A stretch of DNA of 64,000 nt from Cupriavidus cauae (GTDB lineage Bacteria > Pseudomonadota > Gammaproteobacteria > Burkholderiales > Burkholderiaceae), in assembly GCF_008632125.1 (NCBI RefSeq), contig NZ_VWRN01000035.1:62001-126000 (forward strand). The letters run 5' to 3'. Below are positions 43,445-54,818 of the stretch, piece after piece (within the stretch, counting starts at the first letter, position 1; every line of letters begins with the position of its first letter). Made by a program: the position numbers and the translations under genes. Under the pieces are notes generated by a model. The model saw only the letters and a list, made by a program, of their open reading frames with translations, was not told the origin of the DNA and did not search any database.

Positions 43445-43537
43445 CCCGACCGGGCCCGGCGCCAGGCGCGCGCCGGCGCGTCGCCCCATCGGACTGCCTA
43501 AAAAAAATGCAAACGCAGGCGCCGAGGTCATCAGCGC

Positions 43538-43645
43538 GTCCATGTTGCATACATGGACGGGCGCGATGCAGGCCGCCTATGCCACAATGCGCGGCAGTTC
43601 AGTGTTCACTGTTCACTCATCATCGTTCACCGTTCATCGTTCAAC
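43538..43645. repeat. Palindrome plus 7-bp iteron-like repeats
   Basis: GTCCATGT-TGCAT-ACATGGAC (43538-43558) is a perfect 8-bp inverted repeat. From 43597 to 43645, seven consecutive 7-bp units of GTTCACT/GTTCATC type follow (one is CATCATC). The stretch is less GC-rich than its surroundings. It lies between the DnaA boxes and the ClsA start. Confidence 0.75.
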
Positions 43646-43670
43646 CGCATTCCGCAGCGGATGGCAGCCG

Positions 43671-45098
43671 ATGTTATTGAGCACCAGCGTTGTCGCGACG
43701 ATTGTCCTGTGTTTCCACGTGATCGGCGTGTTCGCCGCCATGCATGCCGTGATGACGGTCCGCACCGCGCCCGGCGCGATCGCCTGGGCCGGTTCGCTGC
43801 TGTTGATACCGTATCTGGCACTGGTGCCGTACCTGGTGTTCGGCAGCAGCAATTTCGTCGGCTATGTCAATGCGCGGCGCTTCTATCGCGCCCAGATGCG
43901 CGAACTGCGCCACGGCATGGAGCCGCGCGAGCGCGAGGCCTGCATCGTCCGGCAGCCGCATCATCCGGGACTGCGCGCACTGCCAAGGCTGACCGGGCTG
44001 CATTGCCTGTCCGGCAATCATGTGCAACTGCTGGTCGATGGGCAGGCCACCTTTGCGGCGATCTTCGCCGCGTTGAAGTCCGCGCGCCGCGTCGCGCTGG
44101 TGCAGTTCTTCATCGTCCATGACGACGAGCTCGGGCGCGAGCTGCAGGCGCTGCTGTGCGAGCGCGCGGCCGCGGGCGTCGAGATCTATTTCCTGTACGA
44201 CAGCATCGGCTGCCATGCCTTGCCGGGCCACTACGTTCGCCGCATGGCCGAGTGCGGCGTCAAGGTCAGCGCGTTCGCGCCGCACCGCGGCTTCGTCAAT
44301 CGCTTCCAGCTGAACTTCCGCAACCACCGCAAGCTGGTGGTGGTCGATGGCGAGCGGGCCTTCATCGGCGGCCACAATGTCGGCAACGAATACATGGGCC
44401 GCAGGCCGCCGCTGGCGCCCTGGCGCGATACCCATATCGAGGTGCGCGGACCGGCGGTGCTGGACCTGCAGATGACCTTCGCGGAGGACTGGTACTGGGC
44501 CGCGCGCGAAGTGCCGACGCTGCTGCTGCCGCCGCCCGAACCGGCCGGCGCGATGGTGTGCCAGGTGGTGCCGAGCGGGCCGGCCGATTCGCAGGAGACC
44601 TGCTCGCTGTTCTTCGTCGAGGCGATCCAGGCCGCGCGCAACCGGCTGTGGATCACGACGCCGTACTTCGTGCCCGACGAGGCGGTGTTCGCGGTGCTGC
44701 GGCTGGCGGTGCTGCGCGGCGTCGACGTGCGCATCCTGATGCCGGGACGCGCCGACCACAAGGTGGTGTTCGCCGCCTCGACGCTGTACGCCTACCAGGC
44801 GATCTGCGCGGGCATCCGCATCTATCGCTATATCCCGGGCTTCCTGCACCAGAAGGTGATGCTGATCGACGACGAGCTGGCCGCGGTCGGCACCGCGAAC
44901 CTCGACAACCGCTCGTTCCGGCTCAATTTCGAGCTGACGGTGATGACGGCCGATCGCGCCTTCGCGAGCCAGGTCGAGGGGATGCTGCTGGCCGATTTTG
45001 CCCAGGCACGCGAGATCGGCCGCGACGAATACCTGGCCGCGCCGGGGCCCCGCCGCGTGGCGATGCATGTGGCCAAGCTGTTCGCGCCGATCCTGTAG
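43671..45098 (+). CDS. clsA: Cardiolipin synthase, ClsA type
   Basis: 475 residues, near the usual 480. Two N-terminal transmembrane helices (STSVVATIVLCFHVIGVFAA and GAIAWAGSLLLIPYLALVPY) are followed by two PLD domains: NHRKLVVVD (His219) and HQKVMLID (His393), each with the downstream GGHNVGNEY or GTANLDNRS. It condenses two phosphatidylglycerols to cardiolipin at the inner membrane. The frame is open 78 codons upstream, but that part is translated from repeats; ATG 43671 begins immediately before helix 1. Confidence 0.92.
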   Translation: MLLSTSVVATIVLCFHVIGVFAAMHAVMTVRTAPGAIAWAGSLLLIPYLALVPYLVFGSSNFVGYVNARRFYRAQMRELRHGMEPREREACIVRQPHHPGLRALPRLTGLHCLSGNHVQLLVDGQATFAAIFAALKSARRVALVQFFIVHDDELGRELQALLCERAAAGVEIYFLYDSIGCHALPGHYVRRMAECGVKVSAFAPHRGFVNRFQLNFRNHRKLVVVDGERAFIGGHNVGNEYMGRRPPLAPWRDTHIEVRGPAVLDLQMTFAEDWYWAAREVPTLLLPPPEPAGAMVCQVVPSGPADSQETCSLFFVEAIQAARNRLWITTPYFVPDEAVFAVLRLAVLRGVDVRILMPGRADHKVVFAASTLYAYQAICAGIRIYRYIPGFLHQKVMLIDDELAAVGTANLDNRSFRLNFELTVMTADRAFASQVEGMLLADFAQAREIGRDEYLAAPGPRRVAMHVAKLFAPIL

Positions 45099-45308
45099 GG
45101 GCTGCGCGCCGGGCTGGCAAGCGCGGCCCGGGTGAAGGGCCCGACACGGGGCCCCGAGCGGCCCTTTGCCGATTCGCGGTATCCTTGCCGTCAGGCGCCG
45201 CCCTGGAAGGGGCCATCGGCAGGCATCACCCAGCCGGCAGCGGACTCTCCCGGGACCCCATCCCGGCCGCTGCCACGGCATCCGGCGCACACGCATTGGC
45301 AAGATGAT

Positions 45309-45905
45309 ATGAACGACACGGAAATCACGCTGATCGGTTCGGCACGGCTGCCGACCCGCTTCGGCGAGTTCACCGCTCACGCCTTCAAGGGCGCGACCAG
45401 CGGGACGGAACACCTGGCGCTCAGCGTCGGCGACATCGCCGGCGAGGGCGTGTTGACGCGGCTGCATTCGGAATGCCTGACCGGCGACGTATTCGGTTCG
45501 TGCCGCTGCGATTGCGGCGAGCAACTGGCGCTGGCGATGGAGCGCATCGCCGAAGAGGGCCGCGGCATCCTGCTGTACCTGCGCGGCCACGAAGGCCGCG
45601 GCATCGGCCTGGGCCACAAGATCCGCGCATACAGCCTGCAGGATGGCGGGCTCGACACGGTCGATGCCAATCTGGCGCTTGGGCAGGCGGTCGACTCCCG
45701 CACCTATGCCTTCGCCGCCGATCTGCTGCGCCAATGGGGCGTCAAATCGATCCGGCTGATGAGCAACAATCCGCGCAAGCGGCAGCAGCTCGAAGAGGCC
45801 GGCATCACCGTGCTCGAGCAGGTGCGCCACAGCGTGCCGGCCAACGCCGAGAACGAAAAATACCTGGCCACCAAGCGCGTGCGGCTCGGGCATCTGCTCG
45901 ACTGA
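45309..45905 (+). CDS. ribA: GTP cyclohydrolase II
   Basis: 198 residues. Zinc Cys set: Cys in LHSECLTGD region plus Cys65, Cys67 and Cys69 in [11 protein letters not shown]; catalytic region [19 protein letters not shown] and [16 protein letters not shown]. It makes 2,5-diamino-6-ribosylamino-pyrimidinone phosphate from GTP, the first riboflavin step. Here the loop reads RGHEGRG, as in bifunctional RibBA proteins, rather than RQEGRG. No riboswitch is visible upstream. ATG 45309 gives the family N-terminus. Confidence 0.94.
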   Translation: MNDTEITLIGSARLPTRFGEFTAHAFKGATSGTEHLALSVGDIAGEGVLTRLHSECLTGDVFGSCRCDCGEQLALAMERIAEEGRGILLYLRGHEGRGIGLGHKIRAYSLQDGGLDTVDANLALGQAVDSRTYAFAADLLRQWGVKSIRLMSNNPRKRQQLEEAGITVLEQVRHSVPANAENEKYLATKRVRLGHLLD

Positions 45906-46166
45906 CGGCGCGCCGGACAACGGGGGACAATTCGCCGGACAACGCGTCCGGGAACGCGCGCGACACCGCTCCCGGTCCTTGGGCAACCCTGTAGGCATCG
46001 ACCGACAGCTTCTCGGGCGGCCTGCTTACAGTCCCCGCCCGCCGCTTCTCTTATCGTGAAGGCATGGTCGCACCGCACGCGGTGCGCGCCGTTTTGCAGC
46101 CTCGCTGCAACCGTCCTGCAACCGCCGCCGCGGCATGCGGCGGCATCACGATAACGAGGAGTCGCC

Positions 46167-46616
46167 ATGGCAGACAAGAACGTCGATGTGCTCAACGATC
46201 TGATCGAGGTGTCGCGCGACGGCGAGCAAGGTTTTCTGAAGGCCGCCGAGGATGCCACCAATCCTGAGCTGAAGGAACTGTTCACCAGCCGCGCGACCGA
46301 GATCGGCGCCGCCATCCGCGAGCTGCAGTCGCAGGTGATCGCGCTGGGTGGCCGGCCGGAAGAGGGCGGCAGCGTGGCCGGCGCGTTGCATCGCGGCTGG
46401 GTCAGCCTGCGCAGCGCGGTCGCGAATCGCACCGATCTGTCTATCCTTGAGGAATGCGAGCGCGGCGAGGACGTGGCCAAGAAGAAATACGCGGACGCCC
46501 TCCAGCACGACGATCTGAGCTTCGAAGTGCGCGCGCTGATCGAACGCCAGTATCACGGCGTGCTGCGCAACCATGACCTGGTGCGCGACCTGCGCAACCG
46601 CTATCGCGCGACCTGA
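46167..46616 (+). CDS. PA2169/DUF2383 family four-helix bundle protein
   Basis: 149 residues, all helical and charged. ADKNVDVLNDLIEVSRDGEQ and GFLKAAEDATNPELKELFTS match the DUF2383 (PA2169-type) family, a ferritin-like four-helix bundle; the later CERGEDVAKKKYADAL and YHGVLRNHDLVRDLR complete it. GAGGAG lies seven bases before the ATG. Members are often stress- or envelope-associated, but no function is established. The next small gene begins 42 bp downstream, suggesting an operon. Confidence 0.87.
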   Translation: MADKNVDVLNDLIEVSRDGEQGFLKAAEDATNPELKELFTSRATEIGAAIRELQSQVIALGGRPEEGGSVAGALHRGWVSLRSAVANRTDLSILEECERGEDVAKKKYADALQHDDLSFEVRALIERQYHGVLRNHDLVRDLRNRYRAT

Positions 46617-46658
46617 GCGGCCGAGGCCGCCGCCACCGCCACGCGAAGGAGACAGACG

Positions 46659-46874
46659 ATGAGCCAGCCCGGCAAGCCCGACACCGCGGTTCCCCGCTCC
46701 GGCCAGCAAGGCAAGGGCGGGGCGGCCGAGGACCATACCGAGCGCAACCTCGACGAGGCGCTGGAGGAAACGTTCCCGGCCAGCGACCCGATCGCGGTCG
46801 AGCCCGACAAGGACGACAGTGAAGGGCAGGGCGGCAGGCCGCGCAAGGGCGGCCAGGCTGGTGGCCCCGGCTGA
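46659..46874 (+). CDS. Small acidic protein with LDEALEETFPASDP motif
   Basis: 71 residues, hydrophilic and probably disordered. AAGGAGA is well placed before the ATG. The core LDEALEETFPASDPIAVEP is a recurring motif in short proteobacterial proteins of unknown function, often next to stress genes. No signal peptide or membrane segment. Likely co-transcribed with the PA2169-family gene. Confidence 0.8.
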   Translation: MSQPGKPDTAVPRSGQQGKGGAAEDHTERNLDEALEETFPASDPIAVEPDKDDSEGQGGRPRKGGQAGGPG

Positions 46875-46982
46875 TCGCCCGGGCCGGATGCGGCGATTGG
46901 CCGCAGGGGTTGCCCGGCAGGATTGACCGCGAGGATCGGTCGCGCAACTGGCCCTGCCAGGTTCTGGCCGTACGCAAAAGCA

Positions 46983-47014
46983 AAGACGCGGGAGCCGCAA
47001 GGCTCCCGCGTCTT
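46983..47014. terminator. Bidirectional terminator between convergent genes
   Basis: A perfect 14-bp stem AAGACGCGGGAGCC / GGCTCCCGCGTCTT around GCAA. The minus strand has a T-rich trailer (TTTGCTTTTGC); the plus-strand trailer (GTCTTG) is weaker. Confidence 0.85.
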
Positions 47015-47028
47015 GTCTTGCGCGTCCC

Positions 47029-47451
47029 CTAGGGAAGCTTGCGAAGTTGTGCGATTACCGACATCAGTTGCCCGTGCGCCACGGTGACCGCGGGCTCGTC
47101 CTGCAGCGCCTCGTGATAGCGCTCGCGGAACGCCGGATCGCCCTGCGTGCTGAACAGCCGCGCCGCCGCCTCGGCCACCGCGCGGCAGGTGCCATCATGG
47201 TGCTTCGGCCCGTCGAGCTCCTCGTCGATCTCGACGATCAGGCGCGACAGCGGGTCTAGCCAGCGGAAGTAGTTGTCCTCGGTGACGATCTGCACGAACT
47301 GGCCCGCGGGGATCGGGCCATAGAGGCGTTCATATTCGTTACGGTCGTGCTGGATGATCTCCTTGTGGGATTTCAGCAGCGCGGCGCGCAGCGCGCGCAA
47401 TCCGGCGCGGCGCGATTCCTGCGTGGCTTGGTATTGTTCTTCAGTCAGCAT
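47029..47451 (-). CDS. Conserved hypothetical cytoplasmic protein
   Basis: 140 residues, mainly helical. Segments LKSHKEIIQHDRNEYERLYG, YFRWLDPLSRLIVEIDEELD and AAARLFSTQGDPAFRERYHE look conserved; no membrane or signal segment. ATG 47451 is preferred because GGAG sits seven bases upstream, while the first ATG (47457) is too close to it. I do not recognise a named family. Confidence 0.7.
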   Translation of the reverse strand: MLTEEQYQATQESRRAGLRALRAALLKSHKEIIQHDRNEYERLYGPIPAGQFVQIVTEDNYFRWLDPLSRLIVEIDEELDGPKHHDGTCRAVAEAAARLFSTQGDPAFRERYHEALQDEPAVTVAHGQLMSVIAQLRKLP

Positions 47452-47839
47452 CCCCATTCTCCGCTCCCGGTTCGGTGTTGTGCGGTCGTCCCGCGCGACA
47501 GGGGTAGTGGCGCGGTGCGTGTGCTTGCTCGTGGACGATGCGTCGTGCGGCCGTCGATGCAGGCCGCATGCCAGTATATGTAGGCGCCGGGGGGCGATCC
47601 AACCTCGTGCTATCCCGAATGGCCGCGATCTTTGGAATGCGGTGATACAAACGGTGCGGCATGCAGGCCCGCGCCGAATGGCCCGGATTCGATGTGAATT
47701 ATTTTTAGGGCAGACATAACGATTGCCGCGGCGGCAGTGTCATGGGGCACAATAGCCGCATGTTGCGCACACGATGCTCGGCGCGGCTGGGCCCGCCGCC
47801 TTCCCTTCGCCTTCCCGCACCCTCTGCCGGAGACGACAG
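47452..47839. other. Divergent intergenic region before the Mrp operon
   Basis: About 390 bp. It contains an AT-richer stretch (TGTGAATTATTTTTAGGGC, 47691-47709) and CACAATAG (about 47746-47753), a possible -10. GGAG precedes the mrpA ATG by seven to eight bases. No gene or clear operator recognised. Confidence 0.5.
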
Positions 47840-50646
<2,807 letters not shown>

Positions 50647-50647
<1 letters not shown>

Positions 50648-51126
50648 TGGAAGCCCTGTTCGCCGCCGCCATCGGCGTGCTCGCCGCCTGCGGAATCTAT
50701 CTGGTGCTGCGCGCCCGTACCTTCTCGGTGGTGCTCGGACTGGCGCTGCTGACCTATGCGGTCACGCTGTTCCTGCTGGGCATGGGCCGGCTGACCACCG
50801 GCAAGCCGCCGATCATCGCGCCCGGCGCGCAGTATGCGGACCCGTTGCCGCAGGCGCTGGTGCTGACCGCGATCGTGATCGGCTTCGCGATGACGGCCTT
50901 CATCATGGTGCTGGCGTTGCGTTCCCGTGCGCTGCGCGGCAGCGACCATGTGGACGGCGACGAGCCGGCCGATCCATCGTCGGCGGTACCCGGGCAGCCG
51001 CCGGAGCCCGAACGTCCGGAGGATGCCGAGCGCGCGCGCTCGGCATCGCCCTCGACGGCGCCACCAACGGGACCATCAACGGCGCCATCGACCGCTCCGT
51101 CCCCGGCCAGCGAGGAGGCGCGATGA
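50647..51126 (+). CDS. mrpC: Mrp antiporter subunit C (NuoK-like)
   Basis: 159 residues; three transmembrane helices typical of MrpC/NuoK (ALFAAAIGVLAACGIYLVLR, VVLGLALLTYAVTLFLLGMG, ALVLTAIVIGFAMTAFIMVL). An additional 50-residue hydrophilic tail rich in Pro, Ser, Ala and Thr (STAPPTGPSTAPSTAPSPAS), built from short DNA repeats, is longer than in the family. It overlaps mrpA by one base and mrpD by four. Confidence 0.92.
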
Positions 51127-52673
51127 ACCACGCCATGCTGCTGCCCATCCTGCTGCCGCTGTTCTGCGGCGGCCTGCTGGTGGTGATGCCGGCCCGCTGG
51201 CGCGCACGCTCGCGCTGGCTGGGCGTGCTGGCGACACTGGCGCTGCTGCCGATTGCGGCCGGCATCGTCGGCCAGGCAGCCGGCGGCAACATCGCGGTCT
51301 ACGCGCTGGGCAACTGGGCGGCGCCGTTCGGCATCGTGCTGCAGCTGGACCGGCTGGCGGCGCTGATGCTGCTGTTGACGGCGCTGCTCGGCGCGGCCGC
51401 TGTGCTCAGCGCAGGCGAGCGCGATACCCGTGCCGGCCGGCATTTCGACGCCTTGTTCCAGTTCCAGCTGATGGGCCTGAACGGCGCCTTCCTGGCCGGC
51501 GATCTGTTCAATCTGTTCGTGTTCTTCGAGATCCTGCTGATCGCCTCGTACGCGCTGCTCGTCCATGGCGGCGGCAGCGAACGGATTGGCGCCGGCCTGC
51601 ATTACGTCGTGCTCAATCTGGTCGGCTCCTCGTTCTTCCTGTTGGCGATCGGCGTGCTGTACGGCATCACGGGCACGCTCAACATGGCCGACCTCGGCGA
51701 GCGGCTGGCGCGGCTGGCGCCATCGGAGGTACCGCTGGCGCTGGCGGCCGGCGCGATGCTGATGCTGGTGTTCGGGCTGAAGGCGGCGATCTTTCCGCTG
51801 TCCTTCTGGTTGCCGCGTGCCTATGCCGCGGCGGCCGGGCCGGTGGCCGCGCTGTTCGCGATCATGACCAAGGTCGGCATCTACGCCATCCTGCGCTGCC
51901 ATGCCCTGCTGTTCGACGGCGGGCGCGGCTGGTTCGGCGCCTTCATGCACCACTGGCTGTGGTGGCTGGCGATCGTCACGATGGTGCTGGCCGCATGCGG
52001 CGCGCTGGCGGCGCGTTCGATGAAACGGCTGACCGGCTACCTCGTGCTGGTATCGGTCGGACTGCTGTGCGCCGGAGTCTCGATGCAGACGCCGCAGGCC
52101 TGGAGCGCGACGCTGTACTACCTGGCCAGCACCACGGTGGGTACCGCCGCGCTGTTCCTGCTGGCCGATTCGCTCGAGCTGCCGTCCGGCAGGATGCCCG
52201 TCGGCGGCGGCGTTTCGCGGCTGGCCGGCACGCTGTACCTGACCGCCGCGATCGCCGTGGTGGGGCTGCCGCCGCTGTCGGGCTTCATCGGCAAGGTGAT
52301 GCTGATGCAGGCGGTGCCGCTGTATGGCGAGTGGAACGGCGCGGCGGTGCTGTGGCCCGCGGTACTGGTGTCCAGCCTGGCCCTGATCGTGGCGATCAGC
52401 CGCACCGGCAGCCGGCTGCTGTGGCAGGGGCCGGCAGCCGCCGCCGCGCACGAGCACGGCATGGTGACGCGGCCACAGGCCAGTACGCCGCCGGTGCGCC
52501 GCCCGGACGCGGCCAAGCTGGTCTGCTGCGCATTGCTGCTGGCCTGCAGCGTGGCGCTGGTCGTGTTCGCGCGGCCCTTGTCCGGCTATCTGGACGCAAC
52601 CGCGCTGCAACTGTTCGACCGCGCCGCCTATACGCGGGCGGTGCTGGGCGCGCCGACGGAGCCGGCACGATGA
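51123..52673 (+). CDS. mrpD: Mrp antiporter subunit D (NuoM/N-like)
   Basis: 516 residues, about 14 transmembrane helices. Conserved proton-channel segments: LFVFFEILLIASYALLVHGG, FPLSFWLPRAYAAAAGPVAA and MTKVGIYAILR. It works with MrpA in ion translocation. ATGA overlap with mrpC; its stop overlaps mrpE as ATGA. Confidence 0.93.
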   Translation: MNHAMLLPILLPLFCGGLLVVMPARWRARSRWLGVLATLALLPIAAGIVGQAAGGNIAVYALGNWAAPFGIVLQLDRLAALMLLLTALLGAAAVLSAGERDTRAGRHFDALFQFQLMGLNGAFLAGDLFNLFVFFEILLIASYALLVHGGGSERIGAGLHYVVLNLVGSSFFLLAIGVLYGITGTLNMADLGERLARLAPSEVPLALAAGAMLMLVFGLKAAIFPLSFWLPRAYAAAAGPVAALFAIMTKVGIYAILRCHALLFDGGRGWFGAFMHHWLWWLAIVTMVLAACGALAARSMKRLTGYLVLVSVGLLCAGVSMQTPQAWSATLYYLASTTVGTAALFLLADSLELPSGRMPVGGGVSRLAGTLYLTAAIAVVGLPPLSGFIGKVMLMQAVPLYGEWNGAAVLWPAVLVSSLALIVAISRTGSRLLWQGPAAAAAHEHGMVTRPQASTPPVRRPDAAKLVCCALLLACSVALVVFARPLSGYLDATALQLFDRAAYTRAVLGAPTEPAR

Positions 52674-53173
52674 TGCGGCGCCTGTTGCCCCATCCCTGGC
52701 TCAGCGCGATGCTGCTCGCGGTCTGGCTGCTGCTGGGCAATGCGGCCGCGCCGGGCGACTGGCTGCTCGGCGCGCTGCTGGCCTGGGCCATTGGCCTGCG
52801 CGTCGGCCGGCGGCTGTGGTTGCGGCCGCTGCGGCTGGCGCGGCCCTGGCTCGCGTTGCGATTGATCTGGCATGTCGCCGTCGACATCGTCGTCGCCAAC
52901 GTGCATGTCGCCTGGCTGGTGCTGGTGCGTGGCGCGCGCCTGCAACCGGCCTTTATCGAGCTTCCGCTCGAGTCCGAGCACGAGATCGCGCTGACCGCGC
53001 TGATCAGCATTGTGTCCCTGAGCCCGGGCACGGTCTGCGCCGAACTGAGCGACGATCGCCGCTGCCTGCTGATCCATGTGCTCGATCTGGACGACGCGGA
53101 CGACATGATCGCGCGCATCAAGTCGCGCTACGAGGCGCCGTTGAGGGAGATCTTCCTATGCTTGCCGTCGTGA
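52670..53173 (+). CDS. mrpE: Mrp antiporter subunit E
   Basis: 167 residues. N-terminal membrane segments (WLSAMLLAVWLLLGNAAAPG, WLLGALLAWAIGLRVGRR) and the conserved IVSLSPGTVCAELSDDRRCL and HVLDLDDAD are typical of MrpE/MnhE/PhaE. Start ATG 52670 (a second ATG follows at once). Overlaps both neighbours (4 and 16 bp), so the operon is tightly coupled. Confidence 0.92.
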   Translation: MMRRLLPHPWLSAMLLAVWLLLGNAAAPGDWLLGALLAWAIGLRVGRRLWLRPLRLARPWLALRLIWHVAVDIVVANVHVAWLVLVRGARLQPAFIELPLESEHEIALTALISIVSLSPGTVCAELSDDRRCLLIHVLDLDDADDMIARIKSRYEAPLREIFLCLPS

Positions 53174-53433
53174 TTCCGATTTCGCTGGCGATGCTCGGCA
53201 TCGCCTTCCTGCTGACGCTGCTGCGGCTGCTGATCGGCCCGACCTTGCCGGACCGCATCGTCGCGCTCGACACGCTGAACATCAATGCGATCGCGCTGAT
53301 CGTGGTGTTCGGCATCTGGCTCGGCTCCGCGCAGTTCTTCGAGGTGGCGCTGCTGCTCGCGGTGATGGGCTTCATCGGCACGGTCGCGCTGACCAAGTAT
53401 CTGCAGCGCGGCGACATCATCGAGCTGAAGTAG
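53158..53433 (+). CDS. mrpF: Mrp antiporter subunit F
   Basis: 91 residues with three transmembrane helices. GPTLPDRIVALDTLNINAIA is the MrpF/PhaF signature. GAGGGAGA lies about six bases before the ATG, inside mrpE. Normal length. Confidence 0.93.
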   Translation: MLAVVIPISLAMLGIAFLLTLLRLLIGPTLPDRIVALDTLNINAIALIVVFGIWLGSAQFFEVALLLAVMGFIGTVALTKYLQRGDIIELK

Positions 53434-53444
53434 GGAGCCCCGCG

Positions 53445-53828
53445 ATGCCGTTCTACCTCGAGGCCATCGTCTGCGCGCTGCTGCTGATCGGCAGCCTGTT
53501 CACGCTGGTCGGCGCGATCGGCCTGCTGCGCCTGCCGGACTTTTTCATGCGGCTGCACGGGCCGACCAAGTCGACCACGCTCGGCGTCGGCGGGGTGGTG
53601 ATCGCGTCCGTCGTCTACTTCAGCAGCCTGGGTGAGGGCTGGAGCCTGCACGAGATCCTGCTGACGGCCTTCCTGTTCCTGACCGCGCCGATCAGCGCGC
53701 ATATGCTGGCCAAGGCGGCGATGCAGCAACGGGTGCCGGTCCATCCGGTCACGCGCGGCCGGCCGTGGCTGACCGATCGCGGCGCGGAGGCCGAGCCGGA
53801 GGACGACGACGGCATCGAGCAGCGCTAG
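53445..53828 (+). CDS. mrpG: Mrp antiporter subunit G
   Basis: 127 residues with three helices. GAIGLLRLPDFFMRLHGPTK is the MrpG/PhaG hallmark. The hydrophilic C-terminus is acidic (EAEPEDDDGIEQR). AGGGAG precedes the ATG. The last gene of the operon; its end overlaps the convergent UdgX-like gene by 4 bp. Confidence 0.93.
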   Translation: MPFYLEAIVCALLLIGSLFTLVGAIGLLRLPDFFMRLHGPTKSTTLGVGGVVIASVVYFSSLGEGWSLHEILLTAFLFLTAPISAHMLAKAAMQQRVPVHPVTRGRPWLTDRGAEAEPEDDDGIEQR

Positions 53829-54598
53829 GGTTCCGCGGCCGGTTTTGGTTTTGGCCCTGGTTTGGGCCTGGGCTTGGGCGCGGACTCTGACGACGACGCC
53901 GACGGCGACTTGGCGACGGCGCGTTTCGCGACCGTCTTGCCGGCGCCCTTGCGCGCCGCCTTGCCGCTGAACTTCGCGGCCAGCTTCAAGGCTGCGACGA
54001 TTTCATCGAAGGCGGCCTCGCGCGCCGCGGGATCGGGCACGCGCAACGCATAGGACGGGTGGTAGGTCGGTATCACGGTGCGGCCTTCGTGCTCGATCGG
54101 CTGGCCCAGCACCTTGCGCAGCGCCGTCGCCTTGACGCCCAGCACGGCCTTGAGCGCTGTCGCACCGAGCGCCACCACCACGCGCGGCGCCACCCGTTCG
54201 AATTCGTCCTCGAGCCAATAGCCGCAGGCCTCGATCTCCCGTTGTGCCGGTGTCTTGTGTAGCCGCCGCTTGCCGCGCAGCTCCCATTTGAAATGTTTGA
54301 CCGCGTTGGTCAGGAATACCGACTCGCGCGACAAGCCGGCTTTTTCGAATGCTTCGTCAAGCAGCCGGCCCGCCGGCCCGACGAAGGCCTTGCCGGCGAG
54401 GTCTTCCTGATTGCCGGGCTGTTCGCCGACCACCATCACCGGCGCCGGCGTCGGGCCGTCGCCGGGCACGCCATAGGTGGCATTGCGCCACAGGTCGCAG
54501 CGGCGGCAGGCATCGAGCGTGGCCGGCCGCTGGTCGGACGGTTCCGGTGCGGGGTCGGGCGCGTCGTCGGGTGGAGTTGGGCGGGATGGTGAGGACAT
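53825..54598 (-). CDS. udgX: UdgX-type uracil-DNA glycosylase
   Basis: 257 residues. The motif GEQPGNQEDLAGKAFVGPAG and the R-loop NAVKHFKWELRGKRRLH are those of UdgX, which forms a covalent bond between its loop His (here His114 of KRRLH) and abasic DNA after removing uracil. Cys31, Cys34 and Cys125 could ligate an iron-sulfur cluster; the fourth position, Cys in family-4 enzymes, appears to be His in VKH. HPS(Y) near the end (TYHPSYALR) is the usual second motif. A Lys/Pro/Ala/Ser-rich 50-residue tail is an extra. ATG 54598 chosen to avoid a low-complexity extension. Confidence 0.87.
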   Translation of the reverse strand: MSSPSRPTPPDDAPDPAPEPSDQRPATLDACRRCDLWRNATYGVPGDGPTPAPVMVVGEQPGNQEDLAGKAFVGPAGRLLDEAFEKAGLSRESVFLTNAVKHFKWELRGKRRLHKTPAQREIEACGYWLEDEFERVAPRVVVALGATALKAVLGVKATALRKVLGQPIEHEGRTVIPTYHPSYALRVPDPAAREAAFDEIVAALKLAAKFSGKAARKGAGKTVAKRAVAKSPSASSSESAPKPRPKPGPKPKPAAEP

Positions 54599-54730
54599 GG
54601 CGCGTGGGCAGCGGTGCTGGCGAGCCGCGTTGCTCGTTTCAAGCACGCCGCATGCCAACGGCGCCGAGCGCCGATCCTGGGTCGCTGATCCTGGTCTTCG
54701 ATCCACGACCGCGATTCCGATCCCGATTCT

Positions 54731-54786
54731 CGGTCCTCGGTCCTCGGTCCTCGATCCTCGATCCTCGATCCTCGATCCTCGATCCT
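54731..54786. repeat. 7-bp tandem repeat, 8 units, upstream of the UdgX gene
   Basis: Three copies of CGGTCCT followed by five of CGATCCT, flanked by related decayed units. Intergenic, about 130 bp before the UdgX start codon and 33 bp after the ChrA stop. Confidence 0.92.
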
Positions 54787-54818
54787 CATCCGATCGGCTC
54801 GGACGGGATCGGGCCGGC

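Noticed and set aside
43437..43670. 78-codon N-terminal extension of ClsA
   Set aside because: Translated from 7-bp repeats and DnaA-box DNA; the first transmembrane helix begins right after ATG 43671.
45906..46166. Possible small RNA gene between ribA and the PA2169-family gene
   Set aside because: No clear promoter-terminator pair or strong fold could be seen by eye.
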